Positions 10,547-22,443 of a stretch of 64,000 nucleotides of DNA are shown one piece after another. The position numbers and the translations under genes were made by a program. Source of the DNA: Humulus lupulus (Eukaryota; Streptophyta; Magnoliopsida; Rosales; Cannabaceae); assembly GCF_963169125.1 (NCBI RefSeq), contig NC_084794.1, positions 157,304,858-157,368,857 on the forward strand, in the 5' to 3' direction. How positions within the stretch are numbered: position 1 is the first letter of the stretch; every line of letters begins with the position of its first letter. The notes under the pieces are model-generated. The model was not told the origin of the DNA and made no database searches. It saw only the letters and a program-made list of their open reading frames with translations.

Positions 10547-11892
10547 TGTAGACGCTCAAAATCAACCAAGGGAAAATATGGAGGTTTATCCACATTAGCC
10601 TCAGGCAAGCAAAGTGACCCAGTATTTTTCCACGCAGCTCGCGCCTCATAGGGAACCTTAAAGAAGGTACCCGGAGAGGCCCGAGACCCTGGCCATGCAC
10701 AGGTACCCGCCAAGGCCACAAGGGTCTCATTACGCGCAGCCATCCATGACCAGCACCCGAGTCCCCACGCGAGACCCCGCCTCACGTCACGCTGAACGGA
10801 CCCGAGTGCCCACGCGAGGCACCACCTAGCGTCATGCCGCGCGCACCCCGACTCCCCATTCGAGGCCCTGCCTCGCGTCACGCTGCGCGCACCCGAGTGT
10901 CCACATGAGGCACCACCTCGCGTCACGCCGCGCGCACCCTGACTCCCCATGCGAGGCGCCACCTCGCGTCACACTGCGCGCACCCGATTTCCCACGCGAG
11001 ACACCACCTCGCGTCACGCCGCACACACCCCGACTGCCCACACAAGGCCCCGCCCCGCGTCACACTGTGTGCGCTCAAGTGCCCATGCGAGGCCCTGCCT
11101 TGCCTCACACCGTGTGCGCCCGGGTTCCCCACGCGAGGCCAACACCTCATGTATGCAGTAGCCGTGCCAGGGGGTCGCGAGGGGTACCCCCACCTCAGCA
11201 CGTCAAGTCCATGCCTCTAAGAGTTACCTACACAGTGGGCCTCGTTGGAGAGGCCTAATCTCTCCCCTTGAGATTGGCGCTGGTGACAGGACACCACTCT
11301 TATTTTGGGTATAGCATGAGGAAGGATCAAGGGCCTCCGCAACGCACCCTTACGAGCGAACTAGGGGAAGCCTCATAGCAATTCATGCAAAGTCGGGAGG
11401 AATCAGAGTACGGACAGGATGTTCGTACTAGACATGTAGTGGTCGTACAAATGAGGTACCTGTTGTGGTCCTCACCAGCGCCACTACTCCAGGTACCACG
11501 CCTCTGACATCCATACAAGACAAGTAGTGGAGTCATTACGGGGTACAAAAGTTGAGGTGCTCCCACGTACTCTGACCATGTACCAGAGCCGACACCACTA
11601 CCCCTGGAACCACTCTCCTGACAGTGTACTTATGTACCACCTGGTCCCCTGGACCACAGTGTATCTAAGGCCATTAGATCCCACTATATAATGAACCCCA
11701 ATTCCCCATGGAAAGGGGTTGGAAAATTTACTGTAGTAAGTGCACCATAGTGAATGAAAAACTGATTTCACCATTGTTCTTCTGCAATTGTTCTTAGAGT
11801 TGATGCTTAAATTTCTAAGGCTTCTCTATTAATAATCTTGATTTTGCAATTTTTTCCAACTTAACTTAGTTGACGAGTTCTCACCGTCAACA
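10547..11892 (+). repeat. 3' LTR of Tat element (1346 bp)
   Basis: The LTR starts TGTAGAC and ends GTCAACA, near-perfect inverted ends. It is bounded by the PPT on the left and by foreign Athila coding sequence on the right. Its second half matches window positions 1-699. A TATA-like ACTATATAATG lies at 11683. A GC-rich minisatellite fills 10740-11140. The probable TSD on this side is GTTTG (11893-11897); the partner lies before the window. Confidence 0.93.
10740..11140 (+). repeat. GC-rich minisatellite within Tat 3' LTR, about 45-46 bp unit
   Basis: Around nine diverged units, each with a GCGTCAC(G/A)C core, a GCGCGCACCC segment and a CACGCGAGGC segment. Units are 45-46 bp where measured (for example 45, 46 and 45 in a row). 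Unit length near a multiple of three leaves spurious ORFs open on both strands. The two solo LTRs of this family hold a minisatellite in the same region with a different unit. Confidence 0.85.
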
Positions 11893-12336
11893 GTTTGAAT
11901 TAGAGCTTAAAGCTTGGTGGGCTGTGAAAAAGTTTAACATGGAGATGGATAATGCAGACCAACAAAGAATGCTGCAATTACAAGAGCTGGAGGAAATTCG
12001 TAATGATGCTTATGAGAGGTGTAATATTTACAAACAAAAGACCAAGGCCTTTCATGATCGAAATAGAATTATTCGGAAGACATTTGATGTGGTACATAAA
12101 GTATTATTGTATCATTCTCACCTTAAACTCTTTCTGGGTAAGTTGAAATTTTGATGGGTTGGAACTTTCATAGTGGTACAACATTATCCTCATGGAGCCG
12201 AAGAAATTACAAGTCCATCAACGGGAAAAATACTCAAGGTTAACAGTCAGAGATTAAAGCCTTATTATGAGTCTATCGAGGAGGAAACAACTACTGTGAT
12301 TCACCTCTTCAATTCAGAATATGTTGATGAAGTGTG
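11893..12336 (+). pseudogene. pol: Athila pol 3' end (integrase C-terminal part), interrupted
   Basis: The sequence directly after the Tat LTR reads in one frame as the end of an Athila-type pol: ELKAWWAVKKFNMEMDNA, LQLQELEEIRNDAYERC, TKAFHDRNRIIRKTFDV, then YPHGAEEITSPSTGKILK and a normal stop at 12334-12336. One internal TGA at 12152-12154 stands where relatives have Arg (CGA to TGA). The rest of pol and gag lie left of the window, cut off by the Tat insertion. The 12334-12639 ORF after it is UTR, not a gene. Confidence 0.88.
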
Positions 12337-13056
12337 AAAAAGTTTTCTGCCAATCTAGGAAAATTAAACTTAGCACAAGTTTATGTATTTTATTTTATTT
12401 TTAAGACATTTTCGTTTAATTTATTTTTCTATGTAATTTTTTTCTATTTGAACTTATTTTTAATTTTTTTTATGAATTTAAGAATCGTGAAAATTGTGAA
12501 AAAAAAAATTTGGGCCAGAAGGCCTCTGGCCGTGGCCAGCCCTAATCCAAGTTGTAGCCTGAAGAACAGAGAGCAGCAACCGCGACCACCAATAACCCAG
12601 GCTGCGGCCACTGCACGATTTCACCCCTTGTTTTTTTAAAACCCCCAAGTCATTTTTTTCACTTCCTACAAAAAAAAAAGCCTCCTATACCGAAAATACT
12701 CTCCCATTTTCACCAAATTCCATCATTTCAAACCCATTTTCTCTCAAATTCTTCTCCACAACCCTTATAATTCCATCCCTCAATCTCCATTTTCTCCCAT
12801 TTTTCACCTATTCTCACCAAATTCCCCATCATCCATAACATTTCCCCTTTCAAAACCTAAAACCCCATAATTATGAATTTGACAATTGAGGCTCTCATAG
12901 TTTCAAGGAAATTCATTGGCACAATCAAGCTTCCAAAACTCTCCATTGTCAATTACAAGTAAGTAGTTTCTCTTCATTGTTTTATTTGTGGGTTTTGAAT
13001 ATTTAAGAACAAGAATTGGGGCATTTTGGATTTTATTATTTTTGGTGGATGAATTG
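12337..13056 (+). other. Athila non-coding region after pol
   Basis: AT-rich and pyrimidine-rich (TTTTCTCCCATTTTTCACC-like runs), with the CCGTGGCCAGCCC/GCGGCC-type patch that Athila elements often carry in this interval. It continues beyond the 13062 insertion at 13673-13869 and again at 17401. No supported gene. Confidence 0.6.
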
Positions 13057-13672
13057 GTTATTGTTATCCCAAAAATCAAGAAGTGAATGACTTGGCAGGC
13101 ATTAATTACACGTGGCTGACATCTGGCATAATCTGTGCTCGACTATCGACCAGGAAGATATTTAGTATCATGCGATCGGTTTCTTTATACGACTAGCCTG
13201 GTCATATGCACATAATACGCGGAGAAGATCTTAGGCAATTATGATTGAATCTGAAATTATCTCCCATGATTTCCTGAGTATCCGATTATTTAGGAAATAA
13301 TATCTGTAACAAATCAATGTAAATCTATCCTGAGCCTATAAATAGAAGAACAGGGCTCTAGGAAGGGGACTCTGATCCCTTTTCTTTTCTGACTTCTAGA
13401 TCACTTGAGATTAGAGTTATCAAATTAGTCATATTGTATTGTTCTTTAGAGGTTGGTGAAACTCATTGAACCCTAGTTCTTTGATCACTCCTTTGGATCT
13501 TACATCAATAACAATCTAAGTGGACGTAGGTTATTACCGGATCCTGGGGCCGAACCACTATAAAATATTGTGTTCTTATTATTTTCGTCATCACGCTCTT
13601 TTCAACGCATTCATCCACGTCAAGCGTATTTTGACTCCGTGTCAATTGCCCAAAATCAGGGTCAACAGTTAT
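13057..13672. mobile_element. 606-bp solo LTR with TSD GTTAT (LTR 13062-13667)
   Basis: The LTR begins TGTTATCCCAAAAATCAAG and ends CAGGGTCAACA. GTTAT is repeated exactly on both sides (13057-13061, 13668-13672). No internal region remains, so it is a solo LTR. CTATAAATAG at 13336-13345 is a clear TATA box on the + strand, which sets the orientation as +. Family not recognised; the size suits copia-type or small gypsy elements. Confidence 0.88.
13336..13345 (+). promoter_or_regulatory. TATA box in the 606-bp solo LTR
   Basis: CTATAAATAG, a textbook plant TATA, lies about 275 bp from the LTR start, a normal place for the U3/R boundary. Confidence 0.65.
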
Positions 13673-15042
13673 CCATTGTGATCATTGGCTTGGATTGAGT
13701 GTTTATGTTGTGGTATTGGTGATAATGAATTTAGGGGGGATTGGATTACTATAATAATATTTTCAATTCTTGGTTTAGCTTATGCCTACCAAGTGTTTGA
13801 TAAAAGGTTCTCAGAGAAGTGCGATTGAGTTTTAAGGGGAATTGGTTGAATATTTTTGAAGAGGAGGCATTTAATGTCAGAAATACATATTACATGGTCT
13901 TTGTTTATTTTCTTGTAATTTACATATTATCAAACAAATATGCAAATTCCTAGAACATGCTCCTATGAAATTGATACAAATACAAAGTTAAGTACATAAA
14001 CTTACATATACGCAGCGAAACTTTAACAACTCCTTCCTTCCTCACCAAGTCTTTGATCAACCTAGAACTAGTGTGAGATGGTTCTCAGCACATGAGATAG
14101 AGATCTAGAAGAGAAGAAGAGAGAGTGAGTGGCAAAGAAAGGATCATACTGTCTAGGTTTTCACTTACCCAATGAATCAAATGAGACTTATGGAAACTCT
14201 AGATATCATATTCCTTATATAGGCAACTTAATGGGCTTTATTCAAATTAAAATTAATTAAAAATAATAAACAAAAAATAAAAGCCTTGGGCTTCCACAAA
14301 TGGACTTGGGCCCAATCTCTTTGTTTTGAATTTAAATCTCAATTGTACCTAAACTCAAAACCTTTTATTTATTTTTTTAATTAATTAATTAAATCCTTAT
14401 TCAAATTAATTAATTATAATTTGAAACTTTATTTAATAGTATTTATTTATATTGACTCCAATTTATCAATATTAATAAATTTACCCAAATATTCTCTTTT
14501 ATTATCTAAATCTCAAATCTCTGTAAATTTTCCAAAATTGACCATGTCAACATTAAAAATCCTAATTGATAATTAAATCAATAAATGTGACATTCTAGAT
14601 GATTTAATTAAAGGTGATGCAGGGACTGTGGATCCATGAAATCAAGCTTCAATAAGTTACCGTGAATTTATTTACGAATAATTTCACTACCTTATTAATT
14701 CCTCGTGACTCCACTATAGACTCGGAATTAAACTCTTTAATTCATAGAACATATTTTCCAAACCATAAATACATTATCAATTGTTATAATCATTACAGTC
14801 AGTTAATCCTCTATCAATGACTTACTACAAGCTTGGTGCAAATTTTTTTTTTACCCACCAGTAGTATTTTTTCCTTAACCCCCACTAAGTTCCTTATAAA
14901 TGACATTTTCGTGAACTTAATCACAGAAATGAGATCTCAATCATTTAACCTTTTGAACAAAGAAATTAAGGAAATCATCTTTTCACTTCTCATACAGAAG
15001 TTATAGATTTCATATCTATATATAATACTCCCACTCAATTAT

Positions 15043-16834
15043 ACTACTGTTGACGGTGAAATCTCGTCAACGAAATTAGATCAGAAAACTCAAAGGTAAG
15101 TCAGGTGATGCTTATATAAGAACTGTGAATAAACTTTAAGGAAAGGTAAACACAGATAAATGATAGATCAAGCCTTGGTATATTTCTCAACAACCTTTTC
15201 TTACAATGAATTTTCCAACCCCCTCCCATGTGGGAGAAGGGTCCTTTTTATAGTAGGCTCTGATGGCCTGGGATACATGGTGGTCCAGGAGACCAAGTGG
15301 TACATAAGTACTCTGGCAGGATAGTGGCTTCAGAGGTTGGGGTTGTACATCCAGCACTGGAGCAGGTGTCAGGAGAATGCCTCCACTACTTGTCTGTACC
15401 CATGTCTGATGAGTGGTGGCAGGCGTAGTGGCGTAGGAGGTAGCAGTGTCGGCTCTGACCTATGGCCGTAGACGTACGGACCATGACTCTGGTCCCAGCA
15501 GTCCCACTGGCACTGGTATCCGTACTCAGTACTAGGTCGTACAAATGTGTCCCATTCGACTCGTACTGGAGCCTCTAAGCATAGGGGTCTCAAGGTGTAA
15601 GGAATGGGACCTTGGGCATGTGTTATGGTCCCGGCGTGAGGTGGAAATCTTGGATCCTTGGCATGAGATTCCTTAAGCCTCCTGAGGTCACTCATGAGTC
15701 CGGTTGATAGGCATGTGGCCTTGGTGGACGTCTAAGGATGCGTGGCGAGACGCCCTCCTTGCGACCTCCTTGGTGACTCGGCTCTCTAGCTGCTCACGAG
15801 GCCATGCTTGGGCGAGGTCATGTGAGGCACTGCGAGGCCCTACTTGGCGAAACCATGCGAGGCACTTCTTGGCGGGGCCATGCGTGGCGAGGCCGTGCGA
15901 GGCTACGCGACGCCCTACATGGCAAGGCCATGCGTCACGAGGCTCCCTTCCTCATTCGTGGCCATGCGATGGTGAAGTTCGCTCGGGGGGCGAAGGGGGC
16001 GCGCGCATCATGGCCCTCGCTCGGACGCGAGGCGGCGCGCGCGTATCAAGGGGATCGCTCGGACGTGAGGCGGGCGCACCAAGGGCCTCGCTCGGACACG
16101 AGGCTGGGGCTCACTCAGACGCAAGGCGCGCGCGTCAGGGGTCTCGTGAGGCGGGCTCACCAGGGGCCTCGCTCGGATGCAAGGCGAGCGCACCAGGGGC
16201 CTCGCTCGGACGCGAGGCGCGCGCGTCAGGGGCCTCGCTCGGATGCGAGGCGCGTGCGTCAGGGGCCTCGCGAGGCGGGCGCACCAGGGGCCTCGCTCGG
16301 ACGCGAGGCGAACGCACCAGGGGCCTCGCTCGGACGCGAGGCGGGGGCTCGCTCGGACGCAAGACGTGTGCAGCAGGGGCCTCGCTCGGACGCGAGGCGC
16401 GCGCGCGTCATGGGCCTCGCTCGGATGCGAGGCGGGGCTCGCTCGGACGCGAGGCGTGTGCATCAGGGGCCTCGCTCGGACGCGAGGCGAGCGCACCAGG
16501 GTCCTCGCTCGGTCGCGAGGCGGGGGCTCACTCAGACGCAAGGCGCGCGCGTCAGGGGCCTCGCTGGGACGCGAGGCCGATGCTGCTGGGGCGTGAGTTT
16601 GGGTACCCAGGGGCGTTTCGCGGGGCTTGGTTCTTTTATGGGCATGGGATATTGGGCATCCACAAAGGCCACACTTCATGGCCCACTAAGTGATGCTTCC
16701 CTTGGGAAAATCTCCCGGTTTCACAAGACTTATAGGTCTGGGCCTGATAGTGTGACTTAGTGACCTTTAGCCTTGTATTTTCACCACGTACTAGGGATTT
16801 TTTTCCTGGGTGGATTTTTGGCATCCACAACTAC
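15043..16834 (-). mobile_element. Tat-family solo LTR, minus strand, TSD ACTAC (LTR 15048-16829)
   Basis: It starts TGTTGACGGTGA, the reverse complement of the Tat LTR end, and ends GCATCCACA. ACTAC is duplicated at 15043-15047 and 16830-16834. Segments such as TTTATAGTAGGCTCTGATGG match the reverse complement of the full element's LTR. At 1782 bp it is longer than the 1346-bp LTR mainly because of its minisatellite. It sits within the copia-type solo LTR. Confidence 0.92.
15960..16590. repeat. Minisatellite in Tat solo LTR, about 33-bp unit
   Basis: GGGGCCTCGCTCGGACGCGA-type units repeat roughly every 33 bp, with some shortened 25-bp units (near 16260). It is extremely CpG-rich. Because 33 is divisible by three, ORFs of up to 329 codons stay open in several frames and on both strands; they are artefacts. 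The unit differs from those in the other two Tat LTRs. Confidence 0.9.
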
Positions 16835-17530
16835 TAAATCACCAAGATGTAAGTATGGGCTAGACCGTAGGGTAAGCTAGTAACGAACAAGTCAAAAGAT
16901 TAAAAATAATATAATTAGCAGAATATTATCACTCATAATAAAGATCGGCTTAACCTATGGTCAATGTTGTGAGATTGCTTAGATTTGATAATGATGCTTA
17001 TTTATCAATCGGTAATCAATATCCGTCCTAGTCCGATATAACAAAATACATCTGATCTTATCTACTTAGTCAATGCCTTGGAAAAGATATCGAACCCCGA
17101 ATGTGTAAGAAGATCATATCGTAGAATGCCTAATCAGTGAAAATCCAATGCACTGATCTAATCTTAGGACTCGTTCTTTTGAATATAACAACTATAATCC
17201 ACTGTGACCTAGTCACTATAATTGTAACTATCGATATATTTGGGATTTTATAAATGTTTGTATTATTTCAATAATCATGTAATAAAACAAGCAAGCAACA
17301 CAGTTGTAAAACTATATGATTTCTACTACTTTTATAGACAATATAAAATCGTGTTACATGTTCGACATGGTTGTATAAGGGAATAAAACCCAACATTTAA
17401 TTGCTTAGTTGATACTTGGTTGGTGTAATTAGAGGAGTTTGAATTGATATTTTTGTGGTATCTTGAATTATTCTCTTAGTTCTTGATTATTTTTTTAAAG
17501 GAAGCTTGTTACTGAGTTTTGAAGTGAAGA

Positions 17531-18650
17531 ATGACACCAATGATATTTAGAAAGAATACCAAAGGTGCATCTTCATCCGGGGTTCAATTTGATGCCAACG
17601 AATTTATTTCCGATAAGGCATTTAAACACTATCAAGACGCGGTAGTAAAATAGAAAACAATTTTTGAAGATATGGGGTTTGATATGTAAGTTCTTCATAG
17701 TTACCCATCCATTGTGGAGCAGATTGGGAAAAGAAATTGGAAGAAATTTTGTTCTCAACCCGATGCTGCAGTGATCCCTATAGTAAGAGAGTTTTATGCC
17801 AATGGAATTTCTCAAGTAACGTCTATGGTTACAGTGAGAGGGGTCAATGTGAATTTTTCAAGTATGACAATAAATAAGTTTTATGGGCTTCCTAGCATTA
17901 AAAATGATGAGTATGGCCAAATAGTGGATAATCTCGACTTTGATGAGATCATCCAATTTTTGTGCAAACCGAACACTCAGTGGATCTTAATTGAAACAGG
18001 TCACCCTATTAAGTTTAAGTGAGAGGTGATGGGAGTTATTGAAAAAGCATGGCATAAGTTTTTCAATCCGAAGTTCTTTCCAACTAAACATGTAAGTGAT
18101 GTGAATGTGGATACTGCCATACTTCTATATGCCACCTTGAAGGGTTAAACAATTGATGTGGGGTGCATAATCAAGACATCCATTAAGAACAACTTCAGAC
18201 ATGTGTCTAAGGGGTTTTATCATCCCTATCATATAACCACCACGTGGGCTCAAGCATGTATCGAATAGATCATCCATCACTCGCTTCAAGGTCACTGATA
18301 CTACTGGGGCAAGCTCATCTTCTCGAACTCAGGCTAGGCCACTGCCATCAACAAAAAATATGACATTGGTTGACTGTATGTCGCTTGCGGAGGAATCTCT
18401 ATACAATACCTCTCAACAATTGGATTCTCAGCGTACTGAATTCAAGGCACACCAGCAGTGCGTGACTGAGTGGGCCAGCTACTAGAATGTCTATCTTAAG
18501 ATAAATGATGTGCACCTTAGTATGGAGATGGCGAACTATCCACCTGCACCACAATGGTTTCAGCCGTATCCACCACCTATTCCCATGATGCAAGATGACG
18601 AGAATTAGGAGGAAGCTGAAGATGATTAGGAAAATATGCCTGATGAGTGA
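17531..18650 (+). pseudogene. Athila env-like / 'plant transposon protein' ORF, broken
   Basis: This ORF follows pol in Athila elements; its role is unknown, and it is often called env-like. It starts MTPMIFRKNTKGASSSGVQFDANEF. Family-typical blocks follow: NWKKFCSQPDAAVIPIVREF, VTVRGVNVNFSSMTINKFYG, then a Pro-rich tail (MANYPPAPQWFQPYPPPIP) near 18530. The longest open stretch is 17714-18022. Stops interrupt it at about 17651 (TAG), 18020 (TGA) and 18146 (TAA), each one C-to-T step from Gln or Arg, and a frameshift lies near 18265. A further TAG and TGA close the tail near 18610-18650. The PPT-like AAGTGTGGGGGAAGGG lies downstream at about 18709. Confidence 0.82.
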
Positions 18651-19085
18651 GCAATTACTTCAGTTGAGGGAGTTTTTCTTTATTTTTCATTGAGGAAAAT
18701 GTACTGTTTAAGTGTGGGGGAAGGGAAAAACTGAAAGTGAACTACTTTATTTTTATTATGTTGTATTGTTTTTATGTCATTATTTTTAATTTTAGTTTGT
18801 TTTAGGTTGTCATAAGCATTGTTGTGTTGAAAGTTGTATGTCAATGATAAAACTTTTGATTGAGATGAGACTACTTCTAGGAAATTGATGAATTATGCAT
18901 GAATTGTGTGCTTAACTCATGTGTTGGTTGTATTTTAAGCTTGATATTTGATCTTTAAACATAATATCTGTATAATTAGATTTACCTTTTCACTATTGTT
19001 CGGAGATATTTATGCATGCTACTATTTATATAGTCTCGAACACTCTAGAAATCATTGATTAATTGTTTGCGGTGAAATCCTAAGT
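18651..19085 (+). other. Athila non-coding region after env-like ORF
   Basis: AT-rich, with AAGTGTGGGGGAAGGG (about 18709-18724), a motif found near the 3' end of Athila internal regions. It is cut at 19086 by the Tekay-like insertion. Nothing else seen. Confidence 0.55.
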
Positions 19086-21558
19086 TGTAACGTCCCAAAT
19101 TTCCTAATAAGGCTTAGGGCCTTGATTAGGGGGCCAGGATGGAGATTTATGGAATTATATGTTTGCATTGTATATATGTGTGCAAATATATGATTATGTG
19201 AGTTATATTACAATATGACTATAGATGCATGTTTAGGTGTGTTAAATATACATGTGGGCCTATTTCCTTATTGGAAGGAAAATTTAATTTGGCCCGTTAT
19301 GGGCATAATTATATATATGTGATATATGTGAGAGTCCATATTTTTATGTGGGCTTATTTGGGTTACTCAGCATGGGACGATCCTTGGGAGCAAGTCACAA
19401 TGGGACCCAATACCCGACTCGGGGTGAGTCAAGGGGTATTTTGGGTATCGATTACCTTACCAGGTTATCGGGTAACGGGAATAAATATTTGAGGATATAC
19501 TTGGAGTCAGTCAGAATAGGAGGGGATACCAAGGATTTTTACCATTTTGCCATCGGGGGCGCTTTTGGTACCCCGAGCTTCAAGATTAGCTTAAGTTTGT
19601 TGAACCTTAAGAAAATAAAACACAAAAAAACATTGAGGTCCTCTCTCCCAAAGGACTCCCTCTCTCTCTCTCTCAACTCTGGTGTGAGAATTCTTGAGGA
19701 AAACAAAGGGAACTGAAGGCTTGGGTTAGGATTTAAGATTTTTTACAGCTAGGAGATCATCAAACACAGCTGAGGTAAAGCTTTAATCCTTATTTTAGTT
19801 GATTTTAGTCATGTTTTCTTTCAGTGCTGAAGGTGTTCTTGAGATTTGTGGCTCAAGTGATAGATTGTGAGTTTTGATGGGTTTTTAATCAAGTTTTAGG
19901 TTGGGTTTTGCTGCTGGTATTATGTTGATATTGTTCTGAGGATTGAATTATAGTTCTAGAAATCATTTGGGAAGATTTTTGTAGATTTTTGGCTAGAGAA
20001 AAAAAGAGGAATTCCTGGTTCATAGGGTTAGGTCGCAACCCTGTTCTTAGGGCGCTGCAACCCGTGTGAACCCAGGGCCAGGTGGGGGCTTCTGCTTTGG
20101 AGGCGCGTTGCGACCCTCTAAGGCAAGTCGCAACCCATGTCCTGGTTCCAAGAAGGAGGGCTCTCTACCCTGGGAGGTGCGCCACAACCCTTAGGGGCAT
20201 GTCGCGGCCCGCCTGGGTTGTTTTGGCCACCTTAGGTCTTGAGTAACGGGAGCTCAATCCTGAGGGCTCGAGAATGATTCGACTACCCAGTTTAGTAGAG
20301 TTCGACGTCTCAGAGGCTAGGACTTGGTCCGAAAGCCTTTATTTTCTCGTTATTGACGGGATTCTATATTTTGGTTGTGACTAGGATGTCGTTAGAGGCT
20401 CAAAACTGGGATCGTGCTCAAGGGTCGTTCTTATTATACTTTGGACTCAGACCTGAGGTAAGAAGACTACACCCAATAAGTGATATATGTGATTAGGGCT
20501 TGGCCTGATTGATAATTATAACTATGAATAGGGCTCAACCACTGGGAATGAACGTGATTTTGCTTATGCTTGATTTCTCTGTATCTGGATAACTGTTCAA
20601 TGTATGCTTGCCTTGTTGCATAGGTAGGGCTTGACCCTGTTAAGGGACATAGTTGTAACTGTGTTTGTGTTTGATTGGTTAAGATACCATGATATATGTA
20701 TATGCATACTTGTATTGTCTGAGTTATGCTTATTTGTATCTGTATCTGATTACATGATTATCTGAATGTTTGATTACAGCCTTAACGTATTAGTTAAGGG
20801 CGACAATAGCAAACTGTGCACTGGTCGAGAGGCTTAGGCCCTATCAGTGATGTACTATTATGTTGGCTGACCCTATGGTCATTGAAAAGAAAAGCTCTTG
20901 GCTAGGTCTATGGCTAGTTACTCTGAGCTAAGGGTAATGTCCCCAGGTGACTCTATGGTCACATAGCTAGGGCGTAGGGCCCCAAATTGACTCTATGGTC
21001 AGCTATTCAGGGCAACGTCCCCAATACGATCCAATGACCATTTATTTGTAATTGTATGCATGTATGGGCAGGTTATTACTACTAGGCATGCTAGATATGT
21101 ACTTGGAATCTGTATTTACTATTCATGAACATGTTTTAGTTTCCATGCTGAGCCTTGGCACACGAGTGCTATGTGGTGCAGGTAGGGGAAAAGGAAAGCT
21201 TGACCAGCCATGAGTTGGAGAGCTTCAATGGCGGCGTGTACATATGCGGCTGCTCGTCCACAAGGACTGAGGATATCTCAGAGGAACTAGGGTCGTATCC
21301 TTTATTTTTCAGCTTAGGCCGGTTGATTGTACTTTGGACTTGTATATACCCTTTTAAACACCTGTTTGTAATATTTTGGGATCCTAAGTATGTATTACAC
21401 TTTTAAATTAAAAGTCAACAGTTTATTTGAGCAAAAAATTTAACACTAACTCTTGATATTAACCTCATTTACACGTTTATGACCAAATCACTTAATTAGC
21501 AAGTCTGACACTTCTTAAAGTACGTAGTGTAACGGTCTTGGATTAGGATGATGTTACA
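19086..21558 (+). repeat. 5' LTR of Tekay-like chromovirus element (2473 bp)
   Basis: Starts TGTAACGTCCCAAATTTCC and ends GATGATGTTACA, with inverted ends TGTAAC/GTTACA. It is followed directly by a Met-tRNA primer site. It belongs to the LTR family that recurs about ten times in this window (TAATAAGGCTTAGGGCCTTG near the start). A TC microsatellite lies at about 19668-19682. A cluster of short GTCGCAACCC-like motifs occurs at 20030-20210. Confidence 0.93.
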
Positions 21559-21561
21559 ACT

Positions 21562-21573
21562 TGGTATCAGAGC
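21562..21573 (+). promoter_or_regulatory. Primer-binding site (initiator Met tRNA type)
   Basis: TGGTATCAGAGC, three bases after the LTR end, is the standard plant initiator-Met primer site, used by Tekay/Del-like chromoviruses and by copia elements. Confidence 0.92.
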
Positions 21574-21885
21574 TGCCAAGGTTTACTAGGTTCCTGAAGA
21601 CTGGTCAGTCATGTACACTCGCCACTAAAGACAAGCTCGAGTCAGGGTTCGATAACTATTTATGTGATTATGTGTTTAAATGCTTAAATATGATATAAAT
21701 GCCTCATCTGCATGCTTGATTAGGAAGCGTGAGATATTCTTATAGGGCCTAGCCCTTGACTGTTGCATGAATGATAAAGAACATGTTTATTAGTGTGACG
21801 CCCCACGTCACTATGGCAGCTTTCTAGAATGACGTCTGGCCCTACAAACCAACACGAGTCTTTTCAGCGTGCTTTGTCCTCACTC

Positions 21886-22000
21886 ACATGCTTCCTAGGA
21901 AAACTTCCCAGGAGGTCACCCATCCCTAGATTACCCCAGGTCAAGCACGCTTAACTTTGGAGTTCTCAAGTGATGGGCTACCGAAAAGAAGATGCATCTT
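21886..22000 (-). ncRNA. 5S rRNA-derived segment in Cassandra LTR (left copy)
   Basis: On the minus strand this resembles plant 5S rRNA: box A AAAGTTAAGCGTGCTTG (21942-21958) and an IE/box C stretch GATGGGTGACCTCCTGGGAA (within 21903-21925) are almost canonical. The 5' third has diverged. Cassandra LTRs are known to carry such pol III-competent 5S sequence. It is not a ribosomal gene. Confidence 0.88.
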
Positions 22001-22328
22001 GTTGATATAGGTAGTACCCATCAATCCATTTAAGCCGTCTTCAACTGTGTAGTCCCATACCTACACAGTCTTAGAATCATCACACTTGATCATCCCCAGG
22101 CGGTGTGGGATTGCACAGCTTACTCGATCTTTCCCTTTACGAATCACAGGATTCTGACTGTCACAATCACCCCCCCTTACGGGCCCGACGTCCTCGTCGG
22201 CCACACTTTCGGCTGGGTCAAGGCTTTGATACCATTTGTGACGCCCCACATCACTATAGCTGCTTTTTGGAATGACGACTGGCCCTACAAACCAACACGA
22301 GTATTTTCAATGTGCTTTGTCCTCACTC

Positions 22329-22443
22329 ACATGCTTCCTAGGAAAACTTCCCAAGAGGTCACCCATCCCTAGATTACCCCAGGTCAAGCACGCTTAACTT
22401 TGGAGTTCTCAAGTGATGGGCTACCGAAAAGAAGATGCATCTT
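22329..22443 (-). ncRNA. 5S rRNA-derived segment in Cassandra LTR (right copy)
   Basis: Same segment as in the left LTR, differing by only one base that I can see (box C CTCCTGGG reads CTCTTGGG here). Box A at 22385-22401 is unchanged. Confidence 0.88.

Larger units (their letters stand above)
13870..17400 (-). mobile_element. Copia-type solo LTR, minus strand, TSD TTTAA (LTR 13875-17395), itself interrupted
   Basis: On the minus strand it starts TGTTGGGTTTTATTCCC and ends ATTTCTGACA; TTTAA flanks both ends (13870-13874, 17396-17400). A minus-strand TATA-like CCTATATAAGG lies near 14213-14223, followed by a CT-rich leader. Without the nested Tat LTR it is about 1.73 kb. The long LTR with TGTTGGG start resembles SIRE/Maximus-type copia LTRs, but no coding part is left to prove it. 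It lies inside Athila non-coding sequence. Confidence 0.82.

Noticed and set aside
10516..11258. ORFs across the 3' LTR of the Tat element (148, 117, 92 and 70 codons)
   Set aside because: They follow the 45-46 bp LTR minisatellite in several frames and show no protein family.
15960..16590. CRISPR-like array
   Set aside because: Units are contiguous and diverged with no unique spacers, inside a plant LTR.
15704..16760. Open frames of 329, 318 and 223 codons on both strands
   Set aside because: They lie in the 33-bp minisatellite of a Tat solo LTR. A repeat unit divisible by three without stops opens several frames at once. The products are Arg/Gly/Ala-rich with no domain.
22103..22372. An 89-codon ORF in the Cassandra element
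   Set aside because: It runs through LTR, 71-bp interior and LTR of a non-coding TRIM. No known Cassandra protein exists.
21886..22443. Tandem 5S rRNA genes
   Set aside because: The 5S-like parts lie within LTRs flanked by a primer site, PPT and TSD; the 5' third is diverged from 5S rRNA. This is Cassandra, not a 5S array.
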